DNA from: Leptodesmis sichuanensis A121
GTDB taxonomy: Bacteria > Cyanobacteriota > Cyanobacteriia > Leptolyngbyales > Leptolyngbyaceae
Assembly (NCBI RefSeq): GCF_021379005.1
Contig: NZ_CP075171.1
Span: 1,984,001 to 2,048,000, forward strand
Direction of reading: 5' to 3'
DNA length: 64,000 nt
Position numbers and translations under genes: made by a program. The number at the start of each line of letters is the position of its first letter. Position 1 is the stretch's first letter. Below, in pieces: positions 19,270 through 27,845 of this stretch. Under the pieces are notes generated by a model that was not told the DNA's origin, ran no database searches, and saw nothing but the letters and a program-made list of their open reading frames with translations.

Positions 19270-19338
19270 AACCGAGTTCAGCTAGCCACCTGTTGTCTCC
19301 CTTAGAGAAACTACAGTTCTGGATGTGGACGAGGTTTA
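19270..19338. repeat. Dispersed palindromic repeat, family A, copy 2
   Basis: Runs from aaaccgagttcagct to gttctggatgtggacgaggttt, in the same orientation as copy 1. An extra right half-arm (ctctggatttggacaaggtt) lies just upstream at 19231. With copy 1 and the family B repeat it fills most of the menF-menA divergent region. Confidence 0.7.
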
Positions 19339-19446
19339 TTTCAAAATTTGAAGACTCAGCCTCTCTTCCAAGTTTGTGAACCACTGGATCGTAGAATGAT
19401 GAGGCAACTTTAAGCCGAATTGTGCCCCTTTGACAACGTCTAAAAA

Positions 19447-20358
19447 ATGGTCACCAGAACTGTTGATCCTGCAAAAAAGAAACTCTGGCTGGCGGCAATT
19501 AAACCCCCCATGTACAGCGTGGCAATTATGCCGATCTGGGTGGGAACAGCGGTCGCCTATGCGGAAACCGGGGTGCTTCACCTGGCGATCTTTGCCACTT
19601 TCCTGATTTCCGCGATGCTCATCCTGGCCTGGGAAAACCTGAGCAATGATGTGTTTGACTCAGAAACCGGAGTGGATGTCAATAAGGCTAACTCCCTGGT
19701 GAACTTGACGGGCAATAAATCCCTGATCTTCTGGAGCGGCAATCTCTGTCTGGCAACTGGGCTGATGGGGATTGGGACGATCGCCTTCTGGCAACAAGAC
19801 CTGACCGTAATCGGGTTAATCCTGGTCTGTTGTGCTCTCGGCTATATCTATCAGGGGCCACCCTTTCGCTTGAGTTACCAGGGGTGGGGAGAATTTCTTT
19901 GCTTCTTTGCCTTTGGGCCTGTTGCCTTGGCTGCGGTTTACTACAGCCAGACGAAATCCTGGTCAGTCACCAACTTTGCGGCTTCGGTGATTGTTGGTTT
20001 GGTCACCAGTCTGATTCTCTTCTGCTCCCACTTCAATCAGGTAGATGATGATGCCGCTGTGGGCAAGAAATCGCCCGTGGTACGCCTGGGAAGTCAGCGA
20101 TCGGCTCAACTGCTGCCCTGGATTTGTGCCACCCTTTACGGCCTCACAGTTATGGGAATTGTGGCCCGACTTTTCCCAGTCTGGACGCTGCTCGTCTTTG
20201 TCAGTGTTCCCTATGCTGTGAAGCTCTGCCGTTTCATTAGCAGCCACTACCACGAACCTGCAAAACTGCTCTACTGCCGCTTTATTGCCGTTGCCCTGCA
20301 CTTCTGGATGGGGTTAATGCTGGGCGTTGGATTCATGCTGGGAGCAGTATGGGGCTGA
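19447..20358 (+). CDS. menA: 1,4-dihydroxy-2-naphthoate phytyl/polyprenyltransferase (MenA)
   Basis: A 303-residue UbiA-family membrane enzyme that attaches the phytyl or prenyl tail to DHNA. The first Asp-rich motif is NDVFDSETGVD (about residues 68-78) and the second lies near NQVDDDAAVGK (about 198-208); about eight membrane helices are visible. The start MVTRTVDPAKKKLW fits the family. It is the first gene of the plus-strand half of the phylloquinone locus; its stop is followed after 4 bp by the likely menC start. Confidence 0.95.
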   Translation: MVTRTVDPAKKKLWLAAIKPPMYSVAIMPIWVGTAVAYAETGVLHLAIFATFLISAMLILAWENLSNDVFDSETGVDVNKANSLVNLTGNKSLIFWSGNLCLATGLMGIGTIAFWQQDLTVIGLILVCCALGYIYQGPPFRLSYQGWGEFLCFFAFGPVALAAVYYSQTKSWSVTNFAASVIVGLVTSLILFCSHFNQVDDDAAVGKKSPVVRLGSQRSAQLLPWICATLYGLTVMGIVARLFPVWTLLVFVSVPYAVKLCRFISSHYHEPAKLLYCRFIAVALHFWMGLMLGVGFMLGAVWG

Positions 20359-20362
20359 CGAT

Positions 20363-21364
20363 TTGTGTATCCGGTTTGCCTACCGTTCTTACCGCCGCCC
20401 ATTTCGACAGCCGTTGAGCACCAGTTATGGTGAATGGCGCGAGCGAGAGGGCATTATTATCCGATTGACAGATAGGAACGATCGGGTCGGTTGGGGAGAA
20501 ATTGCTCCAGTACCCTGGTTTGGCTCCGAAACCCTGGAACAGGCATTAGAATTTTGCTTCCAATTGCCGCCACTGGTAGATTTTGACCAGATTGTGGCCA
20601 TTCCCAATCATTTACCAGCCTGTCAGTTTGGATTTGAGTCGGCATGGCAGGAATTAGGGTGGCACGAGGCGCGAGGCGCAAAGCACAAGGTACAGGATGG
20701 GCAGGTTGATAAGAGCCGATCGCTGGATGAAACCGGAATGATGAACAGTGTGTTGTTGCCAGCGGGGAAGGCGGCATTAGCAGGCTGGCAGAAGTTTTGG
20801 CAGCGGGGCGATCGTACCTTCAAGTGGAAGATCGGAGTCGCTGACCTGGAAACTGAACTGGCGCTATTTCAAGAACTAATGGCCCAACTTCCCAGAAATG
20901 CTCAACTGCGATTGGATGCCAATGGTGGATTGAGGATTGCGGAAGCTGAACGCTGGTTACAGGTCTGCGAATCGTGGCCAGTGGAATATCTGGAACAACC
21001 CTTACCGCCCAACCAGTTGAATGACCTGCTCAAATTGAGTGCCCAATACTCCACTCCCCTGGCTCTGGATGAATCGGTTGCCACATTGGAACAGTTAAAG
21101 ACCTGCTATGAGCGGGGTTGGCGGGGAATTTACGTGATTAAACCTGCGATCGCAGGATTTCCCTCTCACCTGCGCCAGTTTTGCCAAAGCCATGCCATTG
21201 ATGCCGTGTTTTCCTCCGTCTTTGAAACCACCATTGGTCAGCAGGCGGGCTTGAAGCTGGCCGCAGAGTTAGGAAATTGCGATCGGGCCATGGGTTATGG
21301 TATCGCTCACTGGTTGAATGAGTCTCATGAAAACCCCTCTGATCTATTTACAACAGCAGACTAA
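20363..21364 (+). CDS. menC: o-succinylbenzoate synthase (MenC)
   Basis: Enolase-superfamily enzyme that dehydrates SHCHC to o-succinylbenzoate. I use TTG 20363 because homologous sequence begins at IRFAYRSYRRPFRQPL; the frame opens at another TTG (20327) inside menA, and there is no ATG. Visible are TFKWKIGV with the KxK catalytic lysine, LRLDANGG and EYLEQPL with metal ligands, LALDESV, and the second Lys in YVIKPAI. An atypical segment (about residues 110-135, with GAKHKVQDGQVDK) looks like a low-complexity insertion. It overlaps menE by 47 bp. Confidence 0.93.
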   Translation: MCIRFAYRSYRRPFRQPLSTSYGEWREREGIIIRLTDRNDRVGWGEIAPVPWFGSETLEQALEFCFQLPPLVDFDQIVAIPNHLPACQFGFESAWQELGWHEARGAKHKVQDGQVDKSRSLDETGMMNSVLLPAGKAALAGWQKFWQRGDRTFKWKIGVADLETELALFQELMAQLPRNAQLRLDANGGLRIAEAERWLQVCESWPVEYLEQPLPPNQLNDLLKLSAQYSTPLALDESVATLEQLKTCYERGWRGIYVIKPAIAGFPSHLRQFCQSHAIDAVFSSVFETTIGQQAGLKLAAELGNCDRAMGYGIAHWLNESHENPSDLFTTAD

Positions 21365-22973
21365 AGCTGACTGGTTGATCGGCCATTCCAGCCAGAAAGT
21401 TCTTTCTTTAGCAGAACACCTGATCCAAGAACTCCTGACCTATCCGCAGCCTGATCCGGAGGAACCCTTCCAGATCCTGCTGGCTCACCGCGATCCGGTT
21501 CAATTCCTGGCTCACTTCATCGCCGCCTGTACCGTCCCCAGCCATCTCTTCCTGTGTAATCCCGATTGGGCTGCAGCCGAATGGCAACAGGTTCTTGAAC
21601 TGGTTCAGCCCGATCTAATCTGGCAAGACGGGACTATAGAAATTCAAAATTCAAAATTCAAAATTCAAAATTCTGATCAGCCATTCGTCATTCATCATTC
21701 GTCACTGGTTGAGGACAAAGGACAAAGGACAAAGGACGAAAGAAAATCCAAAATTCAAAATCTAACATCCCAAATCGCCATCCCTACCGGTGGTTCCTCC
21801 GGCAAAATTCGCTTCGTCATTCACACCTGGGATACCTTAATGGCTTCTGTCAGAGGATTTCAGCAGTATTTTGAGGTGGAGCAAGTCAATTGCTGTTGTG
21901 TCTTGCCCCTGTACCATGTCAGTGGCTTAATGCAGATCATGCGATCGCTCACCTCTGGCGGCCAACTCGTCATCCTTCCCTTCAAAACTTTTGCATCCGG
22001 CCATTTCCCCAACTTTGATCCACAGACCTTCTTCCTCTCCCTCGTCCCCACACAACTCCACCGCCTGCTGCAGGACAGACGTTTCACCGAAACGCCTTTA
22101 CCATCTCCTCATTCACTCCATCCCCCCATCACTTCACCACCCCATCATTCTCCCCTTCTCCCCCCATCCCCCATCCCCCATCCCCCATTCCCTTTCCTCT
22201 CCCACTTCAAAGCCATCCTCCTCGGCGGCGCACCCACCTGGCCAGAATTACTTAACCAGGCCCGTGAATTACGCTTACCCCTGGCTCCCACCTACGGCAT
22301 GACCGAAACCGCCTCCCAAATTGCCACCCTCAAACCAGCAGACTTTTTGCAGGGAAAAACAGGGGTAGGGCAGGTACTCCCTCACGCCCAAATTCAGATT
22401 TGTAACGACCAGGGCGATCGTCTACCCGCCAACCAACCCGGCCTGATTCATATTCATTCCCCCTCCCTGGCCCTCAGCTATTACCTCCCACCCCCCGCTC
22501 CTCACTCCCCACTCCCCACCCCCTTCCAACCCGACGACATCGGCTATCTCGACGCAGATGGCTACCTGCACCTGTTAGGTCGGAACAGCGACAAGATTAT
22601 TACCGGAGGAGAGAATGTCTTTCCTGCCGAAGTGGAGGCGGCCATTCAGGCGACAGGACTGGTGAGTGATGTGTGTGTCATGGGAGTCAGCGATCGCCTC
22701 TGGGGACAAGCCATCACCGCTTTCTATAGCCCGATCGAGCCGGATCTGTCGATCGCCTCCTTAAAGGCAGCTTTGCAGACCCGGCTCAGTAAGTTCAAAC
22801 ATCCCAAACACTGGATTGCTATGGCATCTCTGCCACGTAATGCCCAGGGAAAAATTAATCAGGCCCATTTAAGGGCTTGGGTGGCTGACCATTGCCCCGC
22901 GCTGGCTGACCATCACTGTACTGAGACAACCAGTGCACGATCGGCTGAGATAGATTCTTGCGACTACCCGTAG
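21318..22973 (+). CDS. menE: o-succinylbenzoate-CoA ligase (MenE) with low-complexity insertions
   Basis: Adenylate-forming ligase that activates o-succinylbenzoate with CoA. Family motifs are AIPTGGSSGKIRF (P-loop-like), LPLYHVSGLMQ, APTYGMTETASQIATL, GYLDADGYLHLLGR and the C-terminal PRNAQGKINQAHL with the catalytic Lys. At 551 residues it is about 100 longer than usual. The excess lies in three odd stretches: near 108-150 (NSKFKIQNS, from aattcaa heptads), near 265-295 (Pro/His rich, from cccccat heptads) and near 393-405 (Pro rich). The 5' end overlaps menC and the 3' end overlaps the convergent thioesterase gene by 119 bp. Confidence 0.93.
   Translation: MSLMKTPLIYLQQQTKADWLIGHSSQKVLSLAEHLIQELLTYPQPDPEEPFQILLAHRDPVQFLAHFIAACTVPSHLFLCNPDWAAAEWQQVLELVQPDLIWQDGTIEIQNSKFKIQNSDQPFVIHHSSLVEDKGQRTKDERKSKIQNLTSQIAIPTGGSSGKIRFVIHTWDTLMASVRGFQQYFEVEQVNCCCVLPLYHVSGLMQIMRSLTSGGQLVILPFKTFASGHFPNFDPQTFFLSLVPTQLHRLLQDRRFTETPLPSPHSLHPPITSPPHHSPLLPPSPIPHPPFPFLSHFKAILLGGAPTWPELLNQARELRLPLAPTYGMTETASQIATLKPADFLQGKTGVGQVLPHAQIQICNDQGDRLPANQPGLIHIHSPSLALSYYLPPPAPHSPLPTPFQPDDIGYLDADGYLHLLGRNSDKIITGGENVFPAEVEAAIQATGLVSDVCVMGVSDRLWGQAITAFYSPIEPDLSIASLKAALQTRLSKFKHPKHWIAMASLPRNAQGKINQAHLRAWVADHCPALADHHCTETTSARSAEIDSCDYP
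21641..21672. repeat. Tandem heptanucleotide repeat aattcaa x4, inside menE
   Basis: Four copies of aattcaa plus a partial fifth, in the coding frame of menE, translating as repeated Lys/Ile/Gln/Asn/Ser/Phe. Confidence 0.85.
22161..22188. repeat. Tandem heptanucleotide repeat cccccat x4, inside menE
   Basis: Four copies of cccccat within menE, translated as Pro/Ser/His/Ile-rich residues between the ligase motifs. Confidence 0.85.
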
Positions 22974-23322
22974 TGGCATCTACCGCAATATGCCAGGTCA
23001 TAGCTTCGCTAACGGGCTTCTCTGGCACATCGGTTAAGTAAACCTTGTAGCGGATTTCAAATTCTGAGGACTGCACCTGACGCGGGTTGAGGTGAATCGT
23101 TAAGCGATCGCCACAGAACAGGGGCCGAAAAAAGTCCACTTCGGCGTGGGTAATCGGATAAACTTCCTCTGCCGGACTGAAAAACTGTCTTAAATCCATC
23201 CCGGAAGCGGAGAGGGAGGCTTCATAGGCTTCGTGACACATGGCCAGGAGATTGGCAAAATATACCACTCCGGCAGCATCGGTATCTTGAAATTGAACCG
23301 TTCGTTGATAAATGAAAGGCAC
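22855..23322 (-). CDS. 4HBT-fold thioesterase, probable DHNA-CoA thioesterase
   Basis: A 155-residue hotdog-fold protein starting at GTG 23322 behind gagaagg. It has the 4-hydroxybenzoyl-CoA thioesterase active-site pattern FQDTDAAGVVYFANLL (Asp near residue 14) and HEAYEASL. In cyanobacteria the enzyme of this type hydrolyses DHNA-CoA to DHNA, the step between MenB and MenA. Its location against menE makes that role very likely here. The last 119 bp overlap menE on the opposite strand, so both C termini are constrained by shared DNA. Confidence 0.88.
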   Translation of the reverse strand: MPFIYQRTVQFQDTDAAGVVYFANLLAMCHEAYEASLSASGMDLRQFFSPAEEVYPITHAEVDFFRPLFCGDRLTIHLNPRQVQSSEFEIRYKVYLTDVPEKPVSEAMTWHIAVDATTGSRKNLSQPIVHWLSQYSDGQPARGNGQPPKPLNGPD

Positions 23323-23346
23323 TCAATTTACCTTCTCAAAAGGGCA

Positions 23347-24084
23347 CTAAAATCCTACCTTATAAAGCTGAAATACTTCACCCGGAAGAGTTTTCACAAT
23401 TTTTCCACCCGCTGATTGAATCGCCACTTTCCAGTTCGCCAGCGGCTCTAAAAAGACTTCCGTACCGGCATAGGTTTCCAAAATTGCCCAGTTTTCTGAA
23501 GTGGATAGTTCCGGATCCACCACATCAAAGACAAAAAATCCACCGGGCTTTAATACTCGCTTGGCTTCTGCCAGTACCTCCACCCAGTATGCGATCGGGT
23601 AATAGCAACTGACACTCGTGGAAATTGCCAGATCAAACTGGCTGGCCTCATAGGGCATCTGGTGGGCTGCTCCCAACTCCACTCCCTTGAACAGCTTGGA
23701 GTTCAGTTGAGGACCACGCGCATTTAAGACATCTCGCGCCACAGTGCTGATTTCCAGCCCGTAAAATAACGCTTCCCACTCTCGCCATGCATAGATGAGA
23801 AAGCCCACCCCACAGCCGATATCCAGACAACGTTGATTCTTTTGCGGTTTGGCCAGTTGCCAGAAGGGAGAAGTTAATTTGGCCTGTAACAGACCAGATA
23901 CCTGTTCTTGATAAATCGGCATCGCTTTCACTTCTTCCGGTAACTCTGGCTTAATCCCCTGATAGTCTCGGTTAAAGCGAGCAGCAACAGCATTGACTAG
24001 ACTGTCCCAATCCTGGCGATCGCGCAAGACCTCAAAACCAGTGTTCGATGCTGCATTGCGGGGATCTGGGCGTTTCTCAGGCAT
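23347..24084 (-). CDS. Class I SAM-dependent methyltransferase
   Basis: A 245-residue methyltransferase. Motif I is CLDIGCGVGFL (about residues 87-97), an acidic residue ends motif II in YGLEIST, and motif post-I/IV is FDLAISTSVSCYYP; EAKRVLKPGGFFVFDVVDPEL follows as in UbiE-like enzymes. The substrate is unknown. The final step of phylloquinone synthesis is a methylation, and this gene lies right after the men cluster, so a role there is possible, but the sequence is not clearly MenG. A 58-aa membrane peptide gene ends 6 bp upstream on the same strand. Confidence 0.8.
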   Translation of the reverse strand: MPEKRPDPRNAASNTGFEVLRDRQDWDSLVNAVAARFNRDYQGIKPELPEEVKAMPIYQEQVSGLLQAKLTSPFWQLAKPQKNQRCLDIGCGVGFLIYAWREWEALFYGLEISTVARDVLNARGPQLNSKLFKGVELGAAHQMPYEASQFDLAISTSVSCYYPIAYWVEVLAEAKRVLKPGGFFVFDVVDPELSTSENWAILETYAGTEVFLEPLANWKVAIQSAGGKIVKTLPGEVFQLYKVGF

Positions 24085-24090
24085 GGATGT

Positions 24091-24267
24091 TTAACCTTTT
24101 AAGGCTTTCGTGAAGTTCTGCCGATAGGATTTATTGAACACCAGAACAGGCCACAGCAAGGCTAAATACAATCGCCCCTGGCTGAAGTTCGTCCGGTTAA
24201 AGCCCGTCCAAAATTTCCAAATTCCACCACCGTAAATAATTAAGGCTAGAAAACCTAACAGTTCCAT
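24091..24267 (-). CDS. Small membrane protein, 58 aa
   Basis: A short gene starting at ATG 24267 with a good ribosome-binding site (aagg, 9 nt upstream) and ending TAA at 24091, 6 bp before the methyltransferase start. It begins MELLGFLALIIYGGG, a hydrophobic helix, followed by a Trp/Phe-rich turn (WKFWTGFNRTNF) and a second hydrophobic stretch (LYLALLWPVLV) with a basic C terminus, so two membrane segments are likely. I cannot name it. The clean signals and operon placement make it credible. Confidence 0.75.
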   Translation of the reverse strand: MELLGFLALIIYGGGIWKFWTGFNRTNFSQGRLYLALLWPVLVFNKSYRQNFTKALKG

Positions 24268-24500
24268 TGTTGAATCCTTCCCTACGAATCAAGCAAGTCT
24301 CTTGAGTACTGTTCTATCCTACTTACAGGGACTGGTTGAACGGCACCCCCAAGTGTAACAAGGTATGAAGTTTGACGACCAGATCTGACCCTGCTATTAG
24401 ATAAAAAATTAGGTTCAGATAAAAAAAGGGTTGAAAGCATGGGTGCCCATTCCGCTCCTGATTACACCCCACTTTAGATAACCATAAAGGATGAGGATTT

Positions 24501-27047
24501 ATGCGAGCAGTTCTGATGGCAGGAGGATCTGGAACCCGGCTCCGACCACTGACTTGCGACCTCCCAAAGCCGATGGTGCCTGTGCTGAATCGCCCGATCG
24601 CAGAACACATCATCAATCTGCTGAAGTTGAACGGCATCGACGAAGTGATCGCCACCCTGCACTACTTGCCGGATGTGATGCGAGATTACTTTCAGGACGG
24701 CAGTGACTTCGGGATTCAAATGACTTATGCCGTGGAAGAAGACCAACCTCTGGGAACAGCGGGCTGCGTCAAAAATATTGCCGAACTGCTGGATGATACA
24801 TTCCTGGTGATCAGCGGTGACAGTATTACCGATTTTGACTTAAGAGCCGCGATCGCCTTTCACAAAGCCCACAATTCCAAAGCCACCCTAGTGCTTACCC
24901 GTGTTCCCAATCCCCTGGAATTTGGCGTGGTGATCACCGATGAAAATTATCGTATCAGCCGGTTTCTGGAAAAACCGTCCAGCAGTGAAATCTTTTCAGA
25001 CACGGTGAATACGGGCATTTACATCCTGGAACCGGAAGTGTTGGACTACCTGCCTGAAAACCAGGAAACCGACTTTTCTAAGGATCTGTTTCCTCAGTTG
25101 CTGGCCGAAGGGGAACCGATGTATGGCTACATTGCCGAGGGCTACTGGTGCGATGTCGGACATTTAGACATCTACCGGGAAGCTCACTACGATGGCCTGT
25201 ACCGCAAAGTCAAACTGAACTTCGCTTACGAAGAACTGTCTCCCGGCATCTGGAAAGGCCAGAACACCTACATTGACCCCTCTGTCCGGATTGAGCCTCC
25301 CGTATTGATTGGCAGCAATTGTCGCATTGGCCCACGAGTACAAATCGATGGCGGCACGGTGCTGGGAGATAACGTTACGGTAGGAGCCGATGCCAACCTG
25401 AAACGTCCGATCATCTGGAATGGAGCCATCATCGGAGAAGAAGCCCATCTGCGAGCCTGTGTGATTGCCAGAGGCACCCGTGTCGGTCGCCGTGCCCATG
25501 TGCTGGAAGGAGCCGTTGTGGGGTCGCTATCGACGATCGGGGAAGAGGCCCAGGTAAGTCCATCCGTGCGAGTCTGGCCCAACAAGAAAGTAGAACCGGG
25601 AGCCATTCTCAACATCAACCTTATCTGGGGACAGGCCGCCCATCGGAATTTGTTTGGTCAACGGGGCGTATCAGGACTGGCCAATATCGACATTACTCCA
25701 GAATTTGCCGTCAAGCTGGGAGCAGCCTACGGTTCTACATTGAAGCCCGGTTCCCATGTCACCGTTTCCCGCGATCAGCGGACCATTTCTCAAATGGTGT
25801 CGCGATCGCTGATTGCTGGGTTGATGTCGGTTGGCGTGAATATTCAAAACCTGGAAGCTACAGCCATTCCCGTTGCCCGATCGATCGTGCCCTCCCTTTC
25901 CATTGCCGGAGGTATTCATGTCCGGGTGCATCCCGATCGAGCCGACCATATTCTGATTGAATTTTTCGACCATAAAGGCATCAACATTTCCAAAGCACGG
26001 GAGAAGAAAATTGAGGGAGCCTACTTCAAAGAAGACTTCCGCCGCGCTCAGATGCACGAAATTGGCACAATGGCCTACGCAAATCAGGTCATTGACATCT
26101 ACGGCATCAACTTTGAACGGCATCTGAACGTGGAAGCCATTCGTCACAGCAGTTCCAAAGTGGTGATTGATTATGTCTACGCGGTTTCTGGAGCCGTGTT
26201 GCCGCAGATCCTGGCAAAATTTGGCTGTGATGCCGTAGTTCTGAATGCCAGCTTGAACCAGATGGTGCCCAGCAGCACCGATCGGGAAGCGCTCCTGAGC
26301 CAGTTGGGGCATGTGGTAGAAGCGCTGAAAGCCACCTTTGGGGTACAGGTCTATGCCAATGGTGAACAACTAATGCTGGTGGATGAAGCCGGTAGTCCGA
26401 TTCGGGGCGAGATGCTGACGGCACTGATGGCCGAGATCATGCTGGCTCAACATCCCAGAGGTACGGTGGTCGTCCCCGTTCATGCCTCCAGTGCTGTGGA
26501 ACAAATTGCCCGTCGTCACGATGGTCGGGTGGTTCGAACCAAAGCCAATCCAACCGCGCTGATGGAAGCCTGTCAGATCAGTCCCAATGTGGTGCTGGGT
26601 GGCAGTGGCGATATGGGCTTCATTTTTCCCCATCTGCATCCCGGCTTTGATGCCATGTTCTGTATCGGCAAGATTATTGAATTACTCACCATTCAGGAGC
26701 GCACCCTGGGTCAGATCCGGGCCGAACTGCCGCGTGTCAGTCACAAAACCTATACCGTTCGCTGTCCCTGGTCGGCGAAGGGGGCACTGATGCGACGATT
26801 GGTAGAAACCCATCCCGTGGAGTGTCTGGAACTGGTGGATGGGGTGAAAATCTTCAGCTATCAACACGATGGCTGGGTGTTGATTCTGCCCGATGCCGGA
26901 GAACCCCTGGTACATATTTTCGCCAACAGCAGCGATCGCGGCTGGGTGGATGAAACCCTGCGAGAATACCGCATCCGGGTGCAGGAATTCGTTGATCAGG
27001 AGGAAGCCAGAACCGAAAACGCCATTTATGCAGAAACTTCGTTCTAA
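24501..27047 (+). CDS. Sugar nucleotidyltransferase fused to a phosphomannomutase-like domain
   Basis: An 848-residue fusion. Residues 1-235 are a nucleotidyltransferase with [14 protein letters not shown] and PKPMVP; about 250-370 is a left-handed beta-helix of hexapeptide repeats; 375-848 has the phosphohexomutase fold. This architecture is annotated in cyanobacteria as mannose-1-phosphate guanylyltransferase/phosphomannomutase. The mutase half lacks the expected catalytic serine loop: where TASHNP should follow a GGI segment it reads GGIHVRV. The metal loop (normally DGDxD) reads GGSGDMGF. The nucleotidyltransferase part looks intact. A ggatgagg site precedes ATG 24501. Likely role: activated sugars for exopolysaccharide or glycolipid. 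Confidence 0.85.
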   Translation: MRAVLMAGGSGTRLRPLTCDLPKPMVPVLNRPIAEHIINLLKLNGIDEVIATLHYLPDVMRDYFQDGSDFGIQMTYAVEEDQPLGTAGCVKNIAELLDDTFLVISGDSITDFDLRAAIAFHKAHNSKATLVLTRVPNPLEFGVVITDENYRISRFLEKPSSSEIFSDTVNTGIYILEPEVLDYLPENQETDFSKDLFPQLLAEGEPMYGYIAEGYWCDVGHLDIYREAHYDGLYRKVKLNFAYEELSPGIWKGQNTYIDPSVRIEPPVLIGSNCRIGPRVQIDGGTVLGDNVTVGADANLKRPIIWNGAIIGEEAHLRACVIARGTRVGRRAHVLEGAVVGSLSTIGEEAQVSPSVRVWPNKKVEPGAILNINLIWGQAAHRNLFGQRGVSGLANIDITPEFAVKLGAAYGSTLKPGSHVTVSRDQRTISQMVSRSLIAGLMSVGVNIQNLEATAIPVARSIVPSLSIAGGIHVRVHPDRADHILIEFFDHKGINISKAREKKIEGAYFKEDFRRAQMHEIGTMAYANQVIDIYGINFERHLNVEAIRHSSSKVVIDYVYAVSGAVLPQILAKFGCDAVVLNASLNQMVPSSTDREALLSQLGHVVEALKATFGVQVYANGEQLMLVDEAGSPIRGEMLTALMAEIMLAQHPRGTVVVPVHASSAVEQIARRHDGRVVRTKANPTALMEACQISPNVVLGGSGDMGFIFPHLHPGFDAMFCIGKIIELLTIQERTLGQIRAELPRVSHKTYTVRCPWSAKGALMRRLVETHPVECLELVDGVKIFSYQHDGWVLILPDAGEPLVHIFANSSDRGWVDETLREYRIRVQEFVDQEEARTENAIYAETSF

Positions 27048-27140
27048 GGCTACTCACGATCGATAATTCACTGTTAGAATCTATTCCAGACCAGAAATTT
27101 AATTCATTTGTACTATTTTGCTCCTTTAGGAGTTTGCCTT

Positions 27141-27629
27141 ATGAACCACTGCATCCTCATGGCGGACATTATTCAAAATCCTGAACTCCGCTACACCTCT
27201 GACACCCAAACCCCGATCGCCGAAATGATGGTGCAGTTTCCTGGCTCTCGTCCTGAAGATCCGCCTGCCACCCTGAAAGTGATTGGTTGGGGCAATTTGG
27301 CACAGGAAATTCAAGCCAACTACCACGAAGGCGATCGCGTGATCATCGAAGGTCGCCTGACTATGAATACGATCGATCGTCCTGAAGGCTTTAAAGAAAA
27401 GCGGGCTGAATTAACAGCCCAACGGCTCCATCGCCTGCCGGGGGATCATGCCTGGACTGCCACTACGGCTGCTAGCGAAACACCTGGAAGTCCCCCATCT
27501 GCTCAACGGCATCAGGGAACCACCGCTCCTCGTGCCAATGGCTCTCCCAAAGCAAAGTCTCCAGTTTCCACCTTTGCTGCCCCGGCCAACCCTATCCCTG
27601 AACCTAATCTAGACGACATTCCCTTTTAA
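27141..27629 (+). CDS. Single-stranded DNA-binding protein-like (SSB family)
   Basis: A 162-residue OB-fold protein. I start at ATG 27141 because ttaggag sits at the right distance; the frame opens upstream at 27108. The OB fold covers about residues 1-105 (ILMADIIQNPELRYT, VIGWGNLAQEI, GDRVIIEGRL). A low-complexity Pro/Ala/Ser/Thr tail follows, ending DDIPF, the acidic tip typical of SSB that recruits partners. Cyanobacteria often carry two SSB-like genes; whether this is the main one cannot be told here. Confidence 0.85.
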   Translation: MNHCILMADIIQNPELRYTSDTQTPIAEMMVQFPGSRPEDPPATLKVIGWGNLAQEIQANYHEGDRVIIEGRLTMNTIDRPEGFKEKRAELTAQRLHRLPGDHAWTATTAASETPGSPPSAQRHQGTTAPRANGSPKAKSPVSTFAAPANPIPEPNLDDIPF

Positions 27630-27845
27630 CCCTGGTAGAGACCTTCCGGCGGAACGTTTTTACCACCAACAAAATAACCTGGTTTAAGTTTATTGAAGCT
27701 GGCCGCAGTTTTGGATACAGAGCAGTCTATAGTACCGAATGCTTCCGGTAAAAATTAGTCTGGTGTCTTGATCTGAACATTAGACAACAGGCTGGGGAGG
27801 CAACGGCATTGAATTGGGTGCAGTCCATCACTGAGGCAACGCTGT

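Noticed and set aside
21641-22188. Regular repeats that might suggest a CRISPR or recombination array
   Set aside because: Units are contiguous 7-mers without spacers and lie within menE.
26520-26545. ggttcgaacc resembling a tRNA T-loop
   Set aside because: It is inside the fusion gene reading frame, with no cloverleaf around it.
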